From Paenibacillus sp. FSL R5-0345 (GTDB taxonomy: Bacteria; Bacillota; Bacilli; Paenibacillales; Paenibacillaceae), in NCBI RefSeq assembly GCF_000758585.1, contig NZ_CP009281.1, positions 3,720,001 through 3,784,000 of the forward strand: 64,000 nucleotides of DNA. The letters run 5' to 3'. Position numbers and translations under genes: made by a program. The notes beneath the pieces were generated by a model, which worked only from the letters and a program-made list of their open reading frames with translations, ran no database searches and was not told where the DNA came from. This document shows positions 17,461 to 27,065 of the stretch, piece by piece; position 1 is the stretch's first letter, and every line of letters begins with the position of its first letter.

Positions 17461-17780
17461 GATATAACACCCCTTATGTATTCCAGCACCCGCTCAACTG
17501 AAACCATTGAATAATAAATATTCGGATCATCTGTCCGGTCTGCAGAAACCACTAGTAGCGCAGGTACGCTGGTTATACGATAATGTCTTACAAGATTGGG
17601 GAGCATATTCACATTGCCTGCAACCATCTGGAGTTCAGGGGGTAAAAGATGGGCCGCCACTTCTAACATTCGTTCAGCAGCCTTACAAGTACCGCACAAT
17701 GGAGTGTGTAAAAATACTACAAGTGGTTCTCCAGCGCTCTTGAGCGCGTCCAGTAATTCTACTTCCTGCATTTCCTTCAT
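17457..17780 (-). CDS. Thioredoxin-like protein with CGTC active site
   Basis: Small (107-residue) thioredoxin-fold protein: strand PLVVFLHTP, redox motif CGTCK (Cys29/Cys32), then NLVRHYRITSVPALLVV containing the cis-Pro (VPA). CGTC differs from the CGPC of housekeeping thioredoxin. No signal peptide, so cytoplasmic. Its ATG overlaps the preceding gene's stop (ATGA) and its TAA overlaps the next gene. A redox role linked to oxidative-damage repair is inferred from its neighbours. Confidence 0.85.
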   Translation of the reverse strand: MKEMQEVELLDALKSAGEPLVVFLHTPLCGTCKAAERMLEVAAHLLPPELQMVAGNVNMLPNLVRHYRITSVPALLVVSADRTDDPNIYYSMVSVERVLEYIRGVIS

Positions 17781-18121
17781 TTCAAGTCCGTCTCCTTGGA
17801 GATATCACGAAGCTTATCAGAACTTAGGGGGCCATTTACCAAAAGCATCCCCTCAGGTTTTGCCGTGTATAAGATCTCAAACATTTCTCTTCGCCCCCAT
17901 AGACTGGAAGTGTGCAAATAAATTTCTCGGGGATATAGTCCTTCCAGTACGATCCGTCTAGCAACTTCTCCACCCGAATAATCATCCGGCCCCATATCGT
18001 AATCCAGTGATAAAATATCCACCTCACACTCACGCAGCATCAGAAGACATTCTTCCGTCGTACGAGCCAGAGCGAACCCTTTCGGTACCTTTCGAAGATC
18101 ATCCATATAGATATGAATCAC
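17777..18121 (-). CDS. Cyclic-phosphate-processing receiver-domain (cREC) protein
   Basis: Stand-alone 114-residue domain with a receiver-like acidic site: Asp7/Asp8 in IYMDDLR and Asp40 in LSLDYDMG. The domain lacks the usual response-regulator Lys environment but has the conserved His70 in YLHTSSLWGR. This pattern matches the receiver-derived family predicted to process cyclic phosphates at RNA ends; that activity is a family prediction, not shown here. Gap of 2 nt after nfo and 4-nt overlap with the thioredoxin-like gene. Confidence 0.75.
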   Translation of the reverse strand: MIHIYMDDLRKVPKGFALARTTEECLLMLRECEVDILSLDYDMGPDDYSGGEVARRIVLEGLYPREIYLHTSSLWGRREMFEILYTAKPEGMLLVNGPLSSDKLRDISKETDLK

Positions 18122-18123
18122 AA

Positions 18124-18981
18124 TTACGCCTCCGCTTCAAACCAACCACGCACAGTAGCAATTTCTTTTCGATGACTGCCATCCGCACCCTTCTCAGTTT
18201 CCATGACAACAGCTGAGCTTCGTAAAAGCTCGGAGGACAATAAGCTTTTCAGCCCTTGCTCTCCAATATGTCCTTGTCCGATTCCAGCATGCCTGTCACG
18301 TCTTGAGTCGAAAGGAAACTTAGAATCATTTAAATGAACCGCAACAAGATGTGGCCAAAATCCGAGTTGCTCTCCTCGTTCAAGGAAGTCTTCCGTTCGC
18401 TCAGGGTTCCAGATACCGGCTGCGTAAGCGTGACAGGTGTCCAAACAGAATCCTATGTTCTCCGGAAATTGGCTGAGCTCTCGAACTTTCACGAGTTCTT
18501 CAAGTGTAATTCCTTCCGTTCCATGGTTGCCTGCTTGATTCTCAATTAGGAGCTTAGCACGGCCATCCCAGGACTGCAGCACTTCATTCATACATTGTAT
18601 AATATTTTGATAGCCTTGTAACGGCTCCATTCCACCAAAATGTCCAAAATGTACAACGATGCCTAATGAACCACAAGCTTCTGCAATCTCCAAATCATTT
18701 AAGAGAGAAGCTACATAAACCTTTCGCGGAGTAACATCCTCTATACCAGCCGCCATGTTAATCCCATAAGGTGTGTGCGCAATCGAATCGATCCCTTTTT
18801 CCTGACAATAGTGCGCACAATCCCTCGTATCTCGGACATCCACCTGTTTAAGTTTCAAACTACGCGGATTTTTAGGAAAATATTGAAAACATGTTGCACC
18901 GCTCTCCCAAGCAAATCGGGCAGCTCTCCCATATCCACCGCGAATGCTAACATGAGCCCCTATTTTGGGACTATTCTTCAT
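18124..18981 (-). CDS. nfo: Endonuclease IV (AP endonuclease)
   Basis: Metal-dependent AP endonuclease cutting 5' of abasic sites. The sequence shows KIGAHVSIRGG, AHTPYGINMA, VVHFGHFGG, LLIENQAG, GFCLDTCHAYAAG, VHLNDSKF, DRHAGIGQGHIG and a late ETEKG, which are the metal-ligand His, Glu and Asp positions. I start at ATG 18981 (285 residues, MKNSPKIGAHV), because residues further upstream are out of family. This ATG lies inside the end of fpg (11-nt overlap), so the two are probably translated together: Fpg makes the site that endonuclease IV then cuts. Confidence 0.94.
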   Translation of the reverse strand: MKNSPKIGAHVSIRGGYGRAARFAWESGATCFQYFPKNPRSLKLKQVDVRDTRDCAHYCQEKGIDSIAHTPYGINMAAGIEDVTPRKVYVASLLNDLEIAEACGSLGIVVHFGHFGGMEPLQGYQNIIQCMNEVLQSWDGRAKLLIENQAGNHGTEGITLEELVKVRELSQFPENIGFCLDTCHAYAAGIWNPERTEDFLERGEQLGFWPHLVAVHLNDSKFPFDSRRDRHAGIGQGHIGEQGLKSLLSSELLRSSAVVMETEKGADGSHRKEIATVRGWFEAEA

Positions 18982-19786
18982 GCTGACAGTCTGGGCAATA
19001 AAATACTTTGCGTCCAGTCTGCTCTGTTTTAATAATGGTTCCCCCATCACGAAGGCAAGGTTCGCCTTCACGATCATACACTTTACATTGATTATTATAT
19101 GATCCTGTAACTGTATCCCCAGTCATAAAAGGCATTTCCATGTACCCACCAATTTCAGTAGCCTCAGTCAGTACTTTTTGGATGCTCTCATAAAGGCGGG
19201 CTATAGAATCCGATGTTAAATTCTGAACTTGTGCAGAAGGTAAAAGTCTAGCTTCGAAAGCAATCTCATCGGCATAGCAATTTCCGACTCCAGCCATCAC
19301 ATGCTGATTCACCAGCAGGCTTTTGAGCGCACCACGCCGTCCCTTTAATAATCCTGTGAATCGTTCCAGTGTCATTCGACGATCCAACAGCTCAGGTCCA
19401 AGCTTACCCATTGTGGCTTCGCTTTCCTTAACGGACAGCAAATGTAGATACCCTAAGCGAAGTCCTATGAAGTAAAGGATATGATCACCAAATGCGATTT
19501 CAACCTGTGTGTTACGATCCGGACGTTCTTCCTCTGCACCATAAAAAAGCAGTCCACCTAGCATCAAATGTAAAAGTAGTCTTCGTCCATCATGAAGGTG
19601 AAACAAAATATACTTGGCACGCCGCTCAACAAAAACAACACGTGCGCCGATCAATGCTTTTCTAAAAGCGTCTGTTTCCATGTTAATTGACTTTTCTCTG
19701 TTCACGATCACATCAGATATTGGCACATTTATAATATGCTGACTTAGCAGCTTTCTATAATTCTCCATTTCCGGCAGTTCCGGCAT
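18971..19786 (-). CDS. mutM: Formamidopyrimidine-DNA glycosylase (Fpg/MutM-like), altered zinc finger
   Basis: Removes oxidised purines and nicks the strand by beta/delta elimination. It begins with the obligatory PELPE (catalytic Pro2 and Glu3 once Met is removed) and has the helix-two-turn-helix segment NQHVMAGVGNCYADE. The C-terminal zinc finger is unusual: where other Fpg proteins read CxxC it reads EPCLRDGG, so the second ligand is Asp, followed by a normal CPDC. Zinc might use Asp or the nearby Cys in NNQCKVYD. Start ATG after GAGGGG. Heads the coupled repair operon; the HAD phosphatase gene lies 46 nt upstream. Confidence 0.88.
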   Translation of the reverse strand: MPELPEMENYRKLLSQHIINVPISDVIVNREKSINMETDAFRKALIGARVVFVERRAKYILFHLHDGRRLLLHLMLGGLLFYGAEEERPDRNTQVEIAFGDHILYFIGLRLGYLHLLSVKESEATMGKLGPELLDRRMTLERFTGLLKGRRGALKSLLVNQHVMAGVGNCYADEIAFEARLLPSAQVQNLTSDSIARLYESIQKVLTEATEIGGYMEMPFMTGDTVTGSYNNQCKVYDREGEPCLRDGGTIIKTEQTGRKVFYCPDCQHEE

Positions 19787-19832
19787 AGCTCATCGTCCCC
19801 TCTAAGTTGGTGAAGTAATAAGATCCTAGCTA

Positions 19833-20621
19833 TTATACACCGAGAAACGTTTTAAGTTCAGTTAAATCGGCACAAATTTCATCCGGTGAGATCCCGGTAA
19901 GATTTTTATAGAGGTCAAGATTGTCGGCATTTGTTAATCCTGTAAATACAAGAACTGTCCTACAGCCCGCATTTACTCCAGCAGCTATATCAGTTCGCAT
20001 ATTATCACCGACAACCACTGCATGTTCAGGCTCGATACCAAGAAGATCTGTCGCGAATTTGATTAGATGAGATTCCGGCTTGCCAATTACTACCGGACTC
20101 ACACCACTAGCAGCCTCAATGGCTGCACCAATGGTACCTGCCCCCGGCATGACGCCATCATCTGATGGCAGCATTAAATCCGGGTTGGTGAGTACAAACT
20201 TTGCGCCTCCCAGAATCCAACGCGAAGCTTGTGAGAGCGACGTATAGTTGAAGGAACGATCAATACCTTGCAGTACATAGTCAGGTGAGTCTGTCACGAT
20301 GCGAAGCCCCGCTTCGTTACAGGCCTCACGCAAACCCTCTTCTCCAAGTATCGCCACTGCAGCCCCAGGTGATTCCTCAGCTATGTAACGCGCGGCCGCC
20401 ATTGATGAGGTACATACCTCCTCAGCTTTCGCATCGATTCCCATTCCACATAAGTGAGCAGCCACATTAGCCGCTGTGCGCGATGAATTGTTGGTAACAA
20501 ATAGAAAAGGAATGCCTGCGTCACGTAATCCTTTAATCAGTAAATCAGCACCGGGAATCATTTTATGCCCATGATATAACGTACCGTCAAGATCAATCAA
20601 TAACCCTTTAATCTGTTCCAT
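19833..20621 (-). CDS. HAD-IIA family sugar-phosphatase-like protein (YutF/NagD type)
   Basis: HAD phosphatase with motif I DLDGTLYHG (nucleophile Asp and general-acid Asp), motif II FVTNNSS, Lys motif VIGKPES and motif III VGDNMRTDIAAG. It has the NagD-type cap between motifs II and III. Length 262 residues, as for B. subtilis YutF. Start is the ATG after AGAGGGATTTATA; an in-frame ATG 21 nt upstream lies before that RBS. It could share a transcript with fpg (46-nt gap). Substrate unknown. Confidence 0.9.
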   Translation of the reverse strand: MEQIKGLLIDLDGTLYHGHKMIPGADLLIKGLRDAGIPFLFVTNNSSRTAANVAAHLCGMGIDAKAEEVCTSSMAAARYIAEESPGAAVAILGEEGLREACNEAGLRIVTDSPDYVLQGIDRSFNYTSLSQASRWILGGAKFVLTNPDLMLPSDDGVMPGAGTIGAAIEAASGVSPVVIGKPESHLIKFATDLLGIEPEHAVVVGDNMRTDIAAGVNAGCRTVLVFTGLTNADNLDLYKNLTGISPDEICADLTELKTFLGV

Positions 20622-20905
20622 TATAAATCCCTCTATTTCCATAAGAAATTTAATTAATGTGGTAAATAAATAATGATATTAATAGACGATAAACCTAAGC
20701 CCAGCTTGAATTTGGAATGGTTCATTATCCTTTGGGTTTGGTCGTATTGCCCGCTGGTATTCGGCAAGATTTCCTGCCATTCGTACGTCTTCCACGCTGT
20801 GATCACTTTAAATCTAACACACTTCGTCGAAAGAAATCGAACGAGAGTCTCAGCCAGCATTTTTTAGCATAGGACTGTCATTTCCTGCGCTTTCCCGGAA
20901 AATAA

Positions 20906-21853
20906 TCATTTCCCCAATTGCCCGTTTTGTCTTCGATAAATTGGATATGTGCTGAATTCTTCAGCTAACAATGTCTCTGGAAAAACGAGCTCAGCTTCTT
21001 CCAGCAAAGGAATCAACTCCTCAGACGAGCTGTACCGAGAGCTGAAATGAGTGAGCAATAGTTGACCTGCATTGGCTTCCTTTGCTAGCTCTGCAGCTTG
21101 ACGTGCTGTACTGTGATGGTACTGATAAGCCATTTCTGCCAGATCATGCCCAAAGGTTGCTTCATGAACGATAAGGTCTGCATCAAGTGAGAGTTCTAAA
21201 GCTCCAGAACAAGGTCTTGTATCACCTAAGATCGTAATAATACGCCCTCTTTTAGGCTCTCTGACAACATCAGCCGCGCAGATACGAATACCTTCGTCCG
21301 TTATAACATCTTCACCTTTTTTTAATTTTCCATATATCGGTCCAGGTTTCAAACCATAACTCTTAAGTAATTCCGTATTGAGGCTCCCGGGACTATCCTT
21401 TTCCGTTACCCGGTAACCATAGCTGTCAATACGATGCTCTAATAATGCCGCCTCCACTTTAAAGCCATCATCCTCGAATACCGTTCCTCCGGTATGCTCG
21501 ACAATCTCAATTTTGTATGGAATACGAGATTGACTCACAGCTAAGGATATATCTAAGTATGCTTTCAATCCAGGTGGTCCGTAAACCGTTAACGGCGAGG
21601 TCCCTCCCTGATAACCACGACTCGATAACAAACCTGGAAGGCCAAATAGATGATCTCCGTGCAAGTGAGTAATAAATAGCTTTTCCAGTTTTCCTAGGCG
21701 AATCGGTGAACGAAGAACCTGATGCTGAGTTCCTTCTCCGCAATCGAACATCCAAATACTACGGCGTTCTTCCAGTAGTCTTAATGCAATCGACGTTACA
21801 TTGCGCTGCAGAGTCGGTACCCCTGCATTCGTACCCAAAAAATATAATTCCAT
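20906..21853 (-). CDS. rnz: Ribonuclease Z
   Basis: tRNA 3'-processing endonuclease (tRNase Z), a metallo-beta-lactamase-fold enzyme. The core HLHGDHLFGL begins at His63, with His65, Asp67 and His68 as zinc ligands. Early FLGTNAGVPTLQRN, GDTRPCSG, HEATF and a late LLTHFSSRY complete the site. The exosite lies around residues 150-195. Length 315 residues is normal. Single gene after metH, from which it is separated by a terminator. Confidence 0.95.
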   Translation of the reverse strand: MELYFLGTNAGVPTLQRNVTSIALRLLEERRSIWMFDCGEGTQHQVLRSPIRLGKLEKLFITHLHGDHLFGLPGLLSSRGYQGGTSPLTVYGPPGLKAYLDISLAVSQSRIPYKIEIVEHTGGTVFEDDGFKVEAALLEHRIDSYGYRVTEKDSPGSLNTELLKSYGLKPGPIYGKLKKGEDVITDEGIRICAADVVREPKRGRIITILGDTRPCSGALELSLDADLIVHEATFGHDLAEMAYQYHHSTARQAAELAKEANAGQLLLTHFSSRYSSSEELIPLLEEAELVFPETLLAEEFSTYPIYRRQNGQLGK

Positions 21854-21920
21854 CCTTTTTCCTCCCCTCTTCTTATTGGCTGAACCCTCTCTTGTCTATT
21901 CTAAACGTCCTTCTTCCAGC

Positions 21921-21946
21921 AAAAAACCCCCCAGTTACGGGAGGTT
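21921..21946 (-). terminator. Terminator of metH
   Basis: Minus-strand AACCTCCC / GGGGGGTT hairpin with a short loop followed by TTTTTT. Confidence 0.8.
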
Positions 21947-21997
21947 CCGCTGATAGGGATACAATCCCCTTACAGACCGGGTGAATAAATGACAGAA

Positions 21998-24900
21998 TTA
22001 CAGCTTCTCTACATTAAAATACTGCGCTTCTGGATGGGCGAATACCATTGCCGACACAGAAGCCTCGGGTTCCATCATAAAGCCTTCTGTAAGGTGGACA
22101 CCGATATCTTCGGGGGATAATAGCTTAAAGAGTGGTCCCTGATCTTCCAGATCCGGACATGCAGGATAACCAAAGGATACACGAATCCCTTGATACCTTG
22201 CTCCATGTCTTTGCTTCATGGTCATATCCGCAGGATCTGGGAAGCCCCATGTATCACGCATCATGTGATGAACACGCTCCGCTAGTCCTTCCGCTACTTC
22301 AAGTGCAACAGACTGCAAGGCATGTGAGCGTAGATAATCACCATTCTCCTTAAGTGCTGTAGAGAGCTCACGAACACCGTGTCCCGCAGTCACCACGAGG
22401 AATCCAACATAGTCCATAATCCCACTGTCGACCGACTTCAAAAAGTCCGCTAGACATAGATAAGGCTCAACACCTTGTCTTGGGAAAGTAAAAGTATGCA
22501 GAATCTCATCCGTATTCTGTGGATTATACACGATGATATTGTTACCACTTGATTGTGCCGGGAAGAATTGATACATCGCATGTGGAGTAATCGTACCTTC
22601 CAGCATCGCTTGATGTAGAATATCATCTACAGTACCTTTCAACTCAACAGTCCGCTCGTCACCAGCAGCTAACTGCGCCTCTACAGAACCACGTAGACCC
22701 AGATGATGACCGAGCAACATTTGCATATTCACATAAGGGATAATATGCCCCAATGGATAATTACGAATTACATGACGCTCTAAGTCTGGCGGAACAAATA
22801 CAGGTGCATCTGGTGAAATTTTGGAGCGAACTGCTCTAGTTAACTTAGGAAGCTCTTGTTTAGGAGCAACTGCTACTGCAGATTCCGCTTCTACTCGAAT
22901 TTCCTCGGCAATTTTCTCCCGTTCAACAGGGTTCATAAGCCGATTAGCAATATCTAGGCCATCCATAGCATCCTTAGCATACAGTACTAAACCATCATAC
23001 TCCGGACGTATACGTGTTTTGGTGAACTTTCGCGTCAGTGCAGCGCCGCCTACCATAATCGGTACATCAATCCCAGCCGTACGTAAGTCTTGTGCCGTCA
23101 GCACCATCTGCTGTGCCGATTTTACGAGTAACCCAGACAATCCAATCGCGTCAGCTTTTTCACGACGAAACGCTTCGATAATGGACTCAGGTGGTACTTT
23201 TATACCCAAATTAATGATCTGATAACCATTATTTGATAAGATGATCTCCACTAAGTTCTTACCTATATCATGTACGTCGCCTTTTACAGTGGCAAGCATG
23301 ATCTTACCTTTTACCGATGTCTCATCCTTCTTCATAAACTGTTCCAAATGACCAACTGAAGCCTTCATTACTTCAGCACTTTGCAGCACCTCAGCAACAA
23401 TCAGTTCATTGTTATTAAACAACCGTCCAACCTCTGACATCCCAGCCATTAGCGGTCCATTGATGATTTCCAAAGGTCCTGATTTAGTAAGCGCCTCATT
23501 AAGGTCAGGAATGAGACCTTCTTTAGTACCCTCAACCACATAAGAAGCCAGACGCTCTTCTAGCGAAAGATTAGAAATTTTCTCTTTTTTCTCAACCTTC
23601 TTTCCTCGGAAGGCGGCTACAAAAGCAGCAAGTGTGTCGTCGTTCGTATTATAAATCAATTCTTCAGCAAGACGACGGTCTTCAGCAGGGATAGAAGCAT
23701 AACGCTCTACCTTCTCGGTGTTTACGATCGCATAATCCAAACCGGCCTTAGTGCACTCATAAAGGAATACTGAGTTCAACACTTCACGTCCTGCTTCCGG
23801 TAATCCAAAAGAAACATTGCTGATCCCCAAGATCGTGTGAACACCTGGAAGGGCTTCTTTGATCAACCGAATTCCATCAATGGTTTCTTTGGCAGAGCCA
23901 ATATATTGTTCGTCTCCGGTTCCTACAGGGAATACCAATGTGTCGAAAATAAGATCTTCTCCAGCTAATCCGTATTTATTCACAAGTAAGTCGTAGGAGC
24001 GTTTAGCCACTTCCAGTTTGTCTGTAGCCTTGATTGCTTGTCCTGTCTCATCAATCGTTCCTACAACTATTGCTGCACCATACTTATGAATCAAAGGAGT
24101 AACCAGCTCGAATTTTTCTTCACCATCTTCAAGGTTAATGGAGTTAATTATAGCCTTACCTTGACAGTACTGTAGTGCCAGATCAATAACCTTAGGATCG
24201 GTAGTATCGATCATTAGAGGAACTTTAACCTTCTTTACAACTAATTCTAAAAAAAGTTTAATATCCTCAATCTCATCACGGTCCGGATCTTGCACGCAGA
24301 CGTCAATAACTTGTGCACCGCTCTTCACCTGTGCACGAGCAATTTCTGAAGCTTCCTCATATTTGCCTTCGACGATTAGACGTTTAAATTTACGCGAACC
24401 TAATACATTCGTACGTTCACCCACCATGTATGGTCGGTTGTCATTCTCGATATAGATAGGCTCAATACCTGAAAGTGCCGGTGGATGATTCCCTGTAAGC
24501 GGTCGTGGAGGAAATTGTGAGAGTGCCTCCGACATAGCACGGATATGTTCCGGTGTCGTTCCGCAGCAACCCCCTGCAATGTTAAGCCATCCTTTTTCTG
24601 CAAACGCAGCAATTTTACGCGCAAGAGAATCAGGAGATTCATGATAATGTCCATTCTCGTCTGGCAACCCAGCGTTCGGATAACAACTCACAGCCGCTGA
24701 AGAGATTGCAGAAAGCGAACGAATATGATCCCGCATGAACTCAGGGCCCGTCGCACAGTTCAGACCAATAGAGATAGGCTTGAGATGTTCTAAAGAAATA
24801 TAGAAGGCTTCGATGTTCTGACCGGCAAGCGTGGTACCCATCGGCTCTATCGTCCCCGAAATCATTACTGGCAATTTGATGCCTGTCTTCTCAAACGCAT

Positions 24901-25435
24901 TACGTATGCCTATACTTCCAGCCTTCACGTTCAAAGTATCCTGAGAGGTCTCTAGTAGTAACGCATCCACTTGACCATCAATCAATGCGACTGCCTGTTC
25001 CTCGTAGCTATCAACGAGCTCTTGGAAAGTGACTCCTCCTGTAACAGAGAGCGTCTTTGTTGTAGGCCCCATTGCGCCTACGACATATCGAGGACGATCA
25101 GGTGTATCATATTTATCAACGGCATTGCGAGCTAGCTTCGCTGCAACCAGATTAATTTCGCGTGCCCGTTGCGGAATATCATATTCGGCAAGTACAACAG
25201 ACGTTGCACCAAAGGTATTCGTTTCTATGAGGTCAGCACCTGCTTCGAGATACTGCTCATGAATCGTCTGAATCACTTCTGGACGGGTTAATACTAGCAT
25301 TTCATTACAACCGTCCAATTCTTCCCCACCAAAATCCTCACCTGTCAGAGGCACCTGTTGGATCATTGTGCCCATTGCACCGTCTAGAATTAATATTCTT
25401 TGTTGTAAGCTTTCCTCAAGTGTATATTTAGCCAA
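21998..25435 (-). CDS. metH: Cobalamin-dependent methionine synthase
   Basis: Transfers methyl from methyltetrahydrofolate via cobalamin to homocysteine. In 1145 residues: homocysteine domain with zinc ligands Cys227 (GLNCATG), Cys290 and Cys291 (GGCCGTT); pterin domain with [14 protein letters not shown]; cap; B12 domain with ligand His722 in DVHDIGKN; and the SAM-binding reactivation domain at the C-terminus. I start at TTG 25435, eight nt after GGGGGG (MAKYTLEE), since the upstream in-frame extension is not family-like. No SAM or cobalamin riboswitch is visible in the 118-nt upstream gap. Confidence 0.95.
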   Translation of the reverse strand: MAKYTLEESLQQRILILDGAMGTMIQQVPLTGEDFGGEELDGCNEMLVLTRPEVIQTIHEQYLEAGADLIETNTFGATSVVLAEYDIPQRAREINLVAAKLARNAVDKYDTPDRPRYVVGAMGPTTKTLSVTGGVTFQELVDSYEEQAVALIDGQVDALLLETSQDTLNVKAGSIGIRNAFEKTGIKLPVMISGTIEPMGTTLAGQNIEAFYISLEHLKPISIGLNCATGPEFMRDHIRSLSAISSAAVSCYPNAGLPDENGHYHESPDSLARKIAAFAEKGWLNIAGGCCGTTPEHIRAMSEALSQFPPRPLTGNHPPALSGIEPIYIENDNRPYMVGERTNVLGSRKFKRLIVEGKYEEASEIARAQVKSGAQVIDVCVQDPDRDEIEDIKLFLELVVKKVKVPLMIDTTDPKVIDLALQYCQGKAIINSINLEDGEEKFELVTPLIHKYGAAIVVGTIDETGQAIKATDKLEVAKRSYDLLVNKYGLAGEDLIFDTLVFPVGTGDEQYIGSAKETIDGIRLIKEALPGVHTILGISNVSFGLPEAGREVLNSVFLYECTKAGLDYAIVNTEKVERYASIPAEDRRLAEELIYNTNDDTLAAFVAAFRGKKVEKKEKISNLSLEERLASYVVEGTKEGLIPDLNEALTKSGPLEIINGPLMAGMSEVGRLFNNNELIVAEVLQSAEVMKASVGHLEQFMKKDETSVKGKIMLATVKGDVHDIGKNLVEIILSNNGYQIINLGIKVPPESIIEAFRREKADAIGLSGLLVKSAQQMVLTAQDLRTAGIDVPIMVGGAALTRKFTKTRIRPEYDGLVLYAKDAMDGLDIANRLMNPVEREKIAEEIRVEAESAVAVAPKQELPKLTRAVRSKISPDAPVFVPPDLERHVIRNYPLGHIIPYVNMQMLLGHHLGLRGSVEAQLAAGDERTVELKGTVDDILHQAMLEGTITPHAMYQFFPAQSSGNNIIVYNPQNTDEILHTFTFPRQGVEPYLCLADFLKSVDSGIMDYVGFLVVTAGHGVRELSTALKENGDYLRSHALQSVALEVAEGLAERVHHMMRDTWGFPDPADMTMKQRHGARYQGIRVSFGYPACPDLEDQGPLFKLLSPEDIGVHLTEGFMMEPEASVSAMVFAHPEAQYFNVEKL

Positions 25436-25553
25436 CGTATAGTCCCCCCAGTAAAACATTAGAGTAAGTTTAGCAGAATAAAGGAATTTCGGAAAGCCTT
25501 CCTTTCCACTCTGCATTATCTGTAATTATAGGATATCATTACTATTCTTTTAA

Positions 25554-25985
25554 TTATGGTTTCACAGAGAGTTCCTTATTAGGCATAGAATGCTGAGTTC
25601 TAGCAGTTACGTGTGATGTAACAATATATTGTCCTTCTTTCTCAAGTGTTCCTTCTGCTTGATAGACTCCATCACCAACTAGCTTCCCTTTAAGTTCAAT
25701 TTTCTGTTCATTATCATTTTTACTCACAATTTCGAATAGAACCTCTTTCGCATCATCCACCGCCAAGTTATCTTGCGTCACCACAGCCTCAAAGGTCACC
25801 TTCTGATTTACAACAACCTCTTCAGGACTCCAATGTAACTCAACTTTGATAGGTTCCATAGACATGTCCATGTTCATGTTCATATTATGTATTCCAGAAT
25901 GTTTGGTTTGGTCTGATGAACATCCTCCCAGAACTAAAAGTGTTGCACCTAATAATAAAGGAACGATTGTTCTTGAAATCTTCAT
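25554..25985 (-). CDS. YtkA-like lipoprotein with Met-rich segment
   Basis: Exported lipoprotein: lipobox LGGC (Cys22) after a hydrophobic signal. A short Met/Asn repeat follows (MNMNMDMSM, about 35-43), then a single beta-rich YtkA/FixH-like domain (VELHWSPEEVVVNQKVTFEA to the end). Met-rich patches often bind copper, and YtkA-like domains occur near copper and respiratory genes, but no such partner is adjacent. It lies upstream of metH on the same strand, without an obvious terminator between them. Function unknown. Confidence 0.75.
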   Translation of the reverse strand: MKISRTIVPLLLGATLLVLGGCSSDQTKHSGIHNMNMNMDMSMEPIKVELHWSPEEVVVNQKVTFEAVVTQDNLAVDDAKEVLFEIVSKNDNEQKIELKGKLVGDGVYQAEGTLEKEGQYIVTSHVTARTQHSMPNKELSVKP

Positions 25986-26169
25986 ATAGAGTCCTCCCAG
26001 CCGATTTGAGTACTAAGAATCTACCAATTCATGTTATACATTCTCCATCTATTATACACATTATTATTGGTTTTTCAGTATTTCATATCAATTCAGCTTA
26101 ACTCTTGTGACTAAAATCATATACTAGATAATTTCATCAATTTTAAAAAGCAATATGTAGATATAAAGA

Positions 26170-26212
26170 AAGACAGTAAGCCTCCTAGTAACCCAGGAAC
26201 CTACTGCCTTCT
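26170..26212 (-). terminator. Terminator of the HAD hydrolase gene
   Basis: Minus-strand CAGTAGGTTCCT pairs with AGGAGGCTTACTG around a short loop, followed by TCTTTCTTT. Confidence 0.6.
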
Positions 26213-26246
26213 TAAGGCTCAATGATTCAAAGCCTCTTACTCTACT

Positions 26247-27032
26247 TTATAAAGATTGGACTAATGAAAGAAGCTCTCCAAGATGTTTGATTTCATAATC
26301 CGGCTGAATTTCCGGATCCGGCTGTTTGCCTTTTCTATTAATCCAAACCGTAGTCAAACCTGTTGCCAACCCACCACGAATATCCGTTGTAAGCTTATCA
26401 CCGACCATAACCCCTTGCTCAGGTGCAATATCTAGAAGCTCTAGAGCATGCAGAAAAATATCCTTATCCGGCTTTCCTTTGCCGAAGCTTCCGGAAATTA
26501 CGATATGATCAAAGAAAGGAACGATTTCAGGTACACCATCTAGTTTCTCTTGTTGCAATGCAGGGCATCCGTTAGTCAAAAGCAATAACTTCACTTTTCC
26601 CTTCAGTTCTTCGAGCACCTGAATTGTTTCTTCATAGATGTAAGGCCGATTTCTACGCTCTGCTGCAAATTTGGCTGCTAATGTCTCAGCAAGAACTTCG
26701 TCCTCTACACCAAGTGCTGCAAGACCACGACGCCACGCCTCTTTACGGTAGCCCGGTGCAAGCTGCTCCAATTGACGGAATTCCGGTTGTTCACCTGCAG
26801 TAAAGTTCCCCCAAAGTGCTTCAAACGGATTAATCCCAATCATTTTTGTAAATGGGTTCGTTTCGTATGATTCATATAGTGCTATGGCTTCTTTACGCAC
26901 CGCAAGTTCCAGTTCTTGTGGATCAATCGTATCCCCAGCGGCTTCACATGCAGAACGAAATGCTTCATTGACGCTCCGATCATCCCAGAGCAGTGTATCA
27001 TCAAGGTCAAATAGTACAGCGGAAATTGGCAT
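26247..27032 (-). CDS. HAD family hydrolase (YjjG/YsaA-like)
   Basis: HAD phosphatase of subclass I: motif I LFDLDDTLLWDD, motif II LLLTNG, Lys motif FGKGKPD, motif III MVGDKLTTDIRGG, with a helical C1 cap (about 20-125). Members include pyrimidine-nucleotide and phosphoglycolate-like phosphatases; the substrate here is not predictable. 261 residues, start ATG after GGGAGAGGGAGACCTGTA. It is 33 nt downstream of the two-helix membrane-protein gene, probably in one transcript. Confidence 0.88.
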   Translation of the reverse strand: MPISAVLFDLDDTLLWDDRSVNEAFRSACEAAGDTIDPQELELAVRKEAIALYESYETNPFTKMIGINPFEALWGNFTAGEQPEFRQLEQLAPGYRKEAWRRGLAALGVEDEVLAETLAAKFAAERRNRPYIYEETIQVLEELKGKVKLLLLTNGCPALQQEKLDGVPEIVPFFDHIVISGSFGKGKPDKDIFLHALELLDIAPEQGVMVGDKLTTDIRGGLATGLTTVWINRKGKQPDPEIQPDYEIKHLGELLSLVQSL

Positions 27033-27065
27033 TACAGGTCTCCCTCTCCCATGGCTGGTTAATTT

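Noticed and set aside
20654..20867. Overlapping short frames on both strands between the HAD phosphatase and rnz
   Set aside because: Neither has a good RBS or recognisable domain; treated as intergenic.
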